From positions 1-44,212 of the forward strand of contig JAGAZJ010000005.1 of assembly GCA_018110925.1 (NCBI GenBank): DNA of 44,212 nt, written 5' to 3'. Positions 42,623 to 44,212 of this stretch are shown piece after piece. This DNA comes from Oscillospiraceae bacterium (GTDB lineage: Bacteria; Bacillota; Clostridia; Oscillospirales; Ruminococcaceae). Position numbers and translations under genes: made by a program. Below the pieces are notes generated by a model. The model was not told where the DNA came from and did not search any database. It saw only the letters and a program-made list of their open reading frames with translations. How positions within the stretch are numbered: position 1 is the stretch's first letter; every line of letters begins with the position of its first letter.

Positions 42623-44212
42623 ATGAAAAGACAAAGATTATGGGCACTCTTTATGGCTGCGGTCATATTGATGTTCATACCGTCAGGGGCATTCGGAGGG
42701 GTAGTGTCCGCCGACAGCACTCAGGAGACGTTTACTGTCAGAGGGCATGGGAAGCCTGATATTATCAGGGACAATAATGACAGTATCATACCCGGATACG
42801 GATACTGTCTGGATGGCAATGCAAGTTCACCGACCGGTCAGGAATTCACAAGGATGCGCCTGTCGGAAGCGGAAGACTATGAAAAGCCGCTGCATTACAA
42901 GAGAGCCTTTACTGATGATGTTAAGTCAAGGCTTCTTAAAGCGGTGATCGCCGACGGTGATATAAGGTCATTCAAGAATAGTCTTGATCTGTCCGAATAC
43001 AAGCAGTGGTTTCTAGATAATATCGATGCTTTGTATGACAATGGACAGTTCAGTTCCAACAGGACTTTTCGTATAGACGAAAGAAGCCGTAATTATGGCG
43101 AAATGCGTGAAATGCACGACAACGGGGAAATCTCTGACGAGGAGTTTGAGGGATACAAGAACGATTTTGCCAATGAAATAGGTTATTGGAGCAACAGTTA
43201 TCAGTATATTATCTGGGCACTGGTCCATGGAGAAGAAGAATGGGATCAGTGGCTGAGAGATGATGGGTCGGTAACAGGCAGTTCTGACCGGTATAATTTT
43301 GAGGAACGCAGGACTTACTATGTTGCATATGCGGTCGATGATCCGATTGCAGGCAGTGATGAGCATAGCCTTTGGAATGCAATATATAAGCCTGTAATGG
43401 ACTACATAGACAATGAACTTCCTGATTACTTTGAGCAGGAATGGGATGCTTGGGTATATTACACCGAGGATGAAGATGTTCAGAATATTTTAGGCGCACC
43501 TTTCAAGCCGATATTCATCAAAAAGGTCGATGCGGACAGCAAGGGCATTTCGGGCGCAGAGCTCGCAGTAAAGGATTCTGAAGGCAATATCATAGATCAG
43601 TGGACTTCCGACGGCGATGAACACGAGCTTCTGAATGTATATCCCGACAAGACCTATACTCTTACCGAGCTTACAGCTCCCGAGGGATACACCACTTTTG
43701 ATGATATAACATTTACTCTTAACGACAATTACGATGTCATATGCACCGACAGCGGCGTGAGCGTTGACGGCGACAGGAAAAACCATTTTACTGTACTCAA
43801 CAGCAGGACATCCGTATCTGTTTCAAAGGTGGATATCGTCAGCGGCGAAGAGCTTGCAGGCGCTCACATCCAGATACTCGACGAAAATGAGGATATATAT
43901 GAGGAATGGGATTCCACCACATCCGCTCATATCGTTGAGGGCCTGAAAACAGGCGTGACATACACCCTCAGAGAGACAGTGGCACCCGACGGCTACACAG
44001 TGGCAAGCGATACCACATTCTCGATAGGAACTGACGGCACGGTGACCGCCGACACCATCGAAAACGACACTATACTCATAGAGGACAGCCTTACCGAAGT
44101 AAAGATCTCAAAGACCGACATAGCAGACGGCAAGGAGCTTGAGGGCGCACATATACAGATAATCGACGAGGATGAAAAGGTAGTCGAGGAGTGGGATTCC
44201 ACCAAGGAAGCA
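42623..44212 (+). CDS. Thioester-domain surface protein with SpaA-like repeats (3' end outside window)
   Basis: An open frame of 530 codons runs off the right edge. A signal peptide covers about 1-33 (cut near VSA-D). Residues about 50-290 look like a thioester domain: Cys62 in GYGYCLD and Gln194 in YQYIIW fit the Cys-Gln pair that forms an internal thioester able to bond to host or polymer amines. From residue 293 come SpaA/Cna-B-like beta repeats of about 100 residues, each starting with a Lys (Lys300/301, Lys402, Lys497) and closing with 'TLTELTAPEGYT' or 'TLRETVAPDGYT', the isopeptide-type pattern. The third is cut. GGGAGG precedes the ATG. A sorting signal is expected beyond the edge. 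Confidence 0.88.
   Translation, partial: MKRQRLWALFMAAVILMFIPSGAFGGVVSADSTQETFTVRGHGKPDIIRDNNDSIIPGYGYCLDGNASSPTGQEFTRMRLSEAEDYEKPLHYKRAFTDDVKSRLLKAVIADGDIRSFKNSLDLSEYKQWFLDNIDALYDNGQFSSNRTFRIDERSRNYGEMREMHDNGEISDEEFEGYKNDFANEIGYWSNSYQYIIWALVHGEEEWDQWLRDDGSVTGSSDRYNFEERRTYYVAYAVDDPIAGSDEHSLWNAIYKPVMDYIDNELPDYFEQEWDAWVYYTEDEDVQNILGAPFKPIFIKKVDADSKGISGAELAVKDSEGNIIDQWTSDGDEHELLNVYPDKTYTLTELTAPEGYTTFDDITFTLNDNYDVICTDSGVSVDGDRKNHFTVLNSRTSVSVSKVDIVSGEELAGAHIQILDENEDIYEEWDSTTSAHIVEGLKTGVTYTLRETVAPDGYTVASDTTFSIGTDGTVTADTIENDTILIEDSLTEVKISKTDIADGKELEGAHIQIIDEDEKVVEEWDSTKEA

Noticed and set aside
42747-42947. A 66-residue plus-strand frame inside the adhesin region
   Set aside because: It is in a different frame from the long adhesin frame, which has signal peptide, ribosome site and domain structure.

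Overview
The window looks like a chromosomal segment from a Gram-positive, low-to-middle G+C member of the Clostridia, most like Ruminococcus or a close Oscillospiraceae relative. This is inferred from protein flavour (class III fructose-bisphosphatase, meso-DAP dehydrogenase, Thr-rich lipoprotein, SpaA-type surface protein), strong AGGAGG-type ribosome binding sites, and many textbook sigma-A promoters (TTGACA-like, 17-nt spacer, TATAAT). No rRNA, CRISPR array, prophage or replication origin was seen.

Left part (1-14.0 kb, almost all minus strand): the 5' end of an IS1182-like transposase runs off the left edge. It is followed by a GNAT acetyltransferase, ddh (lysine/peptidoglycan diaminopimelate) with its own promoter and leader, and a secreted YfbK-like von Willebrand A protein. 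Then comes a tightly overlapping run that reads from alaS downward: alaS, a zinc-ribbon membrane protein, a two-component system, a small membrane protein, a cobalamin/siderophore-type ABC ATPase, cobS, a very short cobU, and three GNAT acetyltransferases. alaS has a consensus promoter and a leader that can fold into nested stems.

Middle (14.2-30.5 kb): a Thr-rich lipoprotein; a five-tRNA operon (Gly, Arg, His, Ser, Ser); divergent ygiQ (radical SAM) and a topoisomerase IV A-like subunit without its B partner; a DUF5662-type gene; a minus-strand operon of class III FBPase, flavodoxin-like protein, GH16 glucanase and Fe-S aldo/keto reductase; an FAD fumarate-reductase-like flavoprotein; a secreted fibronectin III protein; acylphosphatase; and an alpha/beta hydrolase, AraC regulator and small membrane protein.

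Right part (30.7-44.2 kb): an asymmetric heterodimeric ABC exporter runs almost without gaps into an iron-type alcohol dehydrogenase, a cupin-GNAT fusion, an NAD-dependent epimerase-like protein and an SDR oxidoreductase, probably one operon. A secreted protein with an eight-residue aromatic repeat follows on the minus strand. Next is a compact McrB/McrC-type restriction pair with a terminator-like hairpin between the two genes. The window ends with an atypical OmpR-family regulator divergent from a surface adhesin with a predicted thioester domain and SpaA-like repeats, cut by the window end.

The items most worth a second look are the minimal McrBC pair with its intercistronic hairpin, the OCRE-like octad repeat in a secreted bacterial protein, the structured alaS leader, the CobU that seems to lack the guanylylation region, and the thioester adhesin facing a receiver-degenerate regulator. 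None can be proved novel without database searches.
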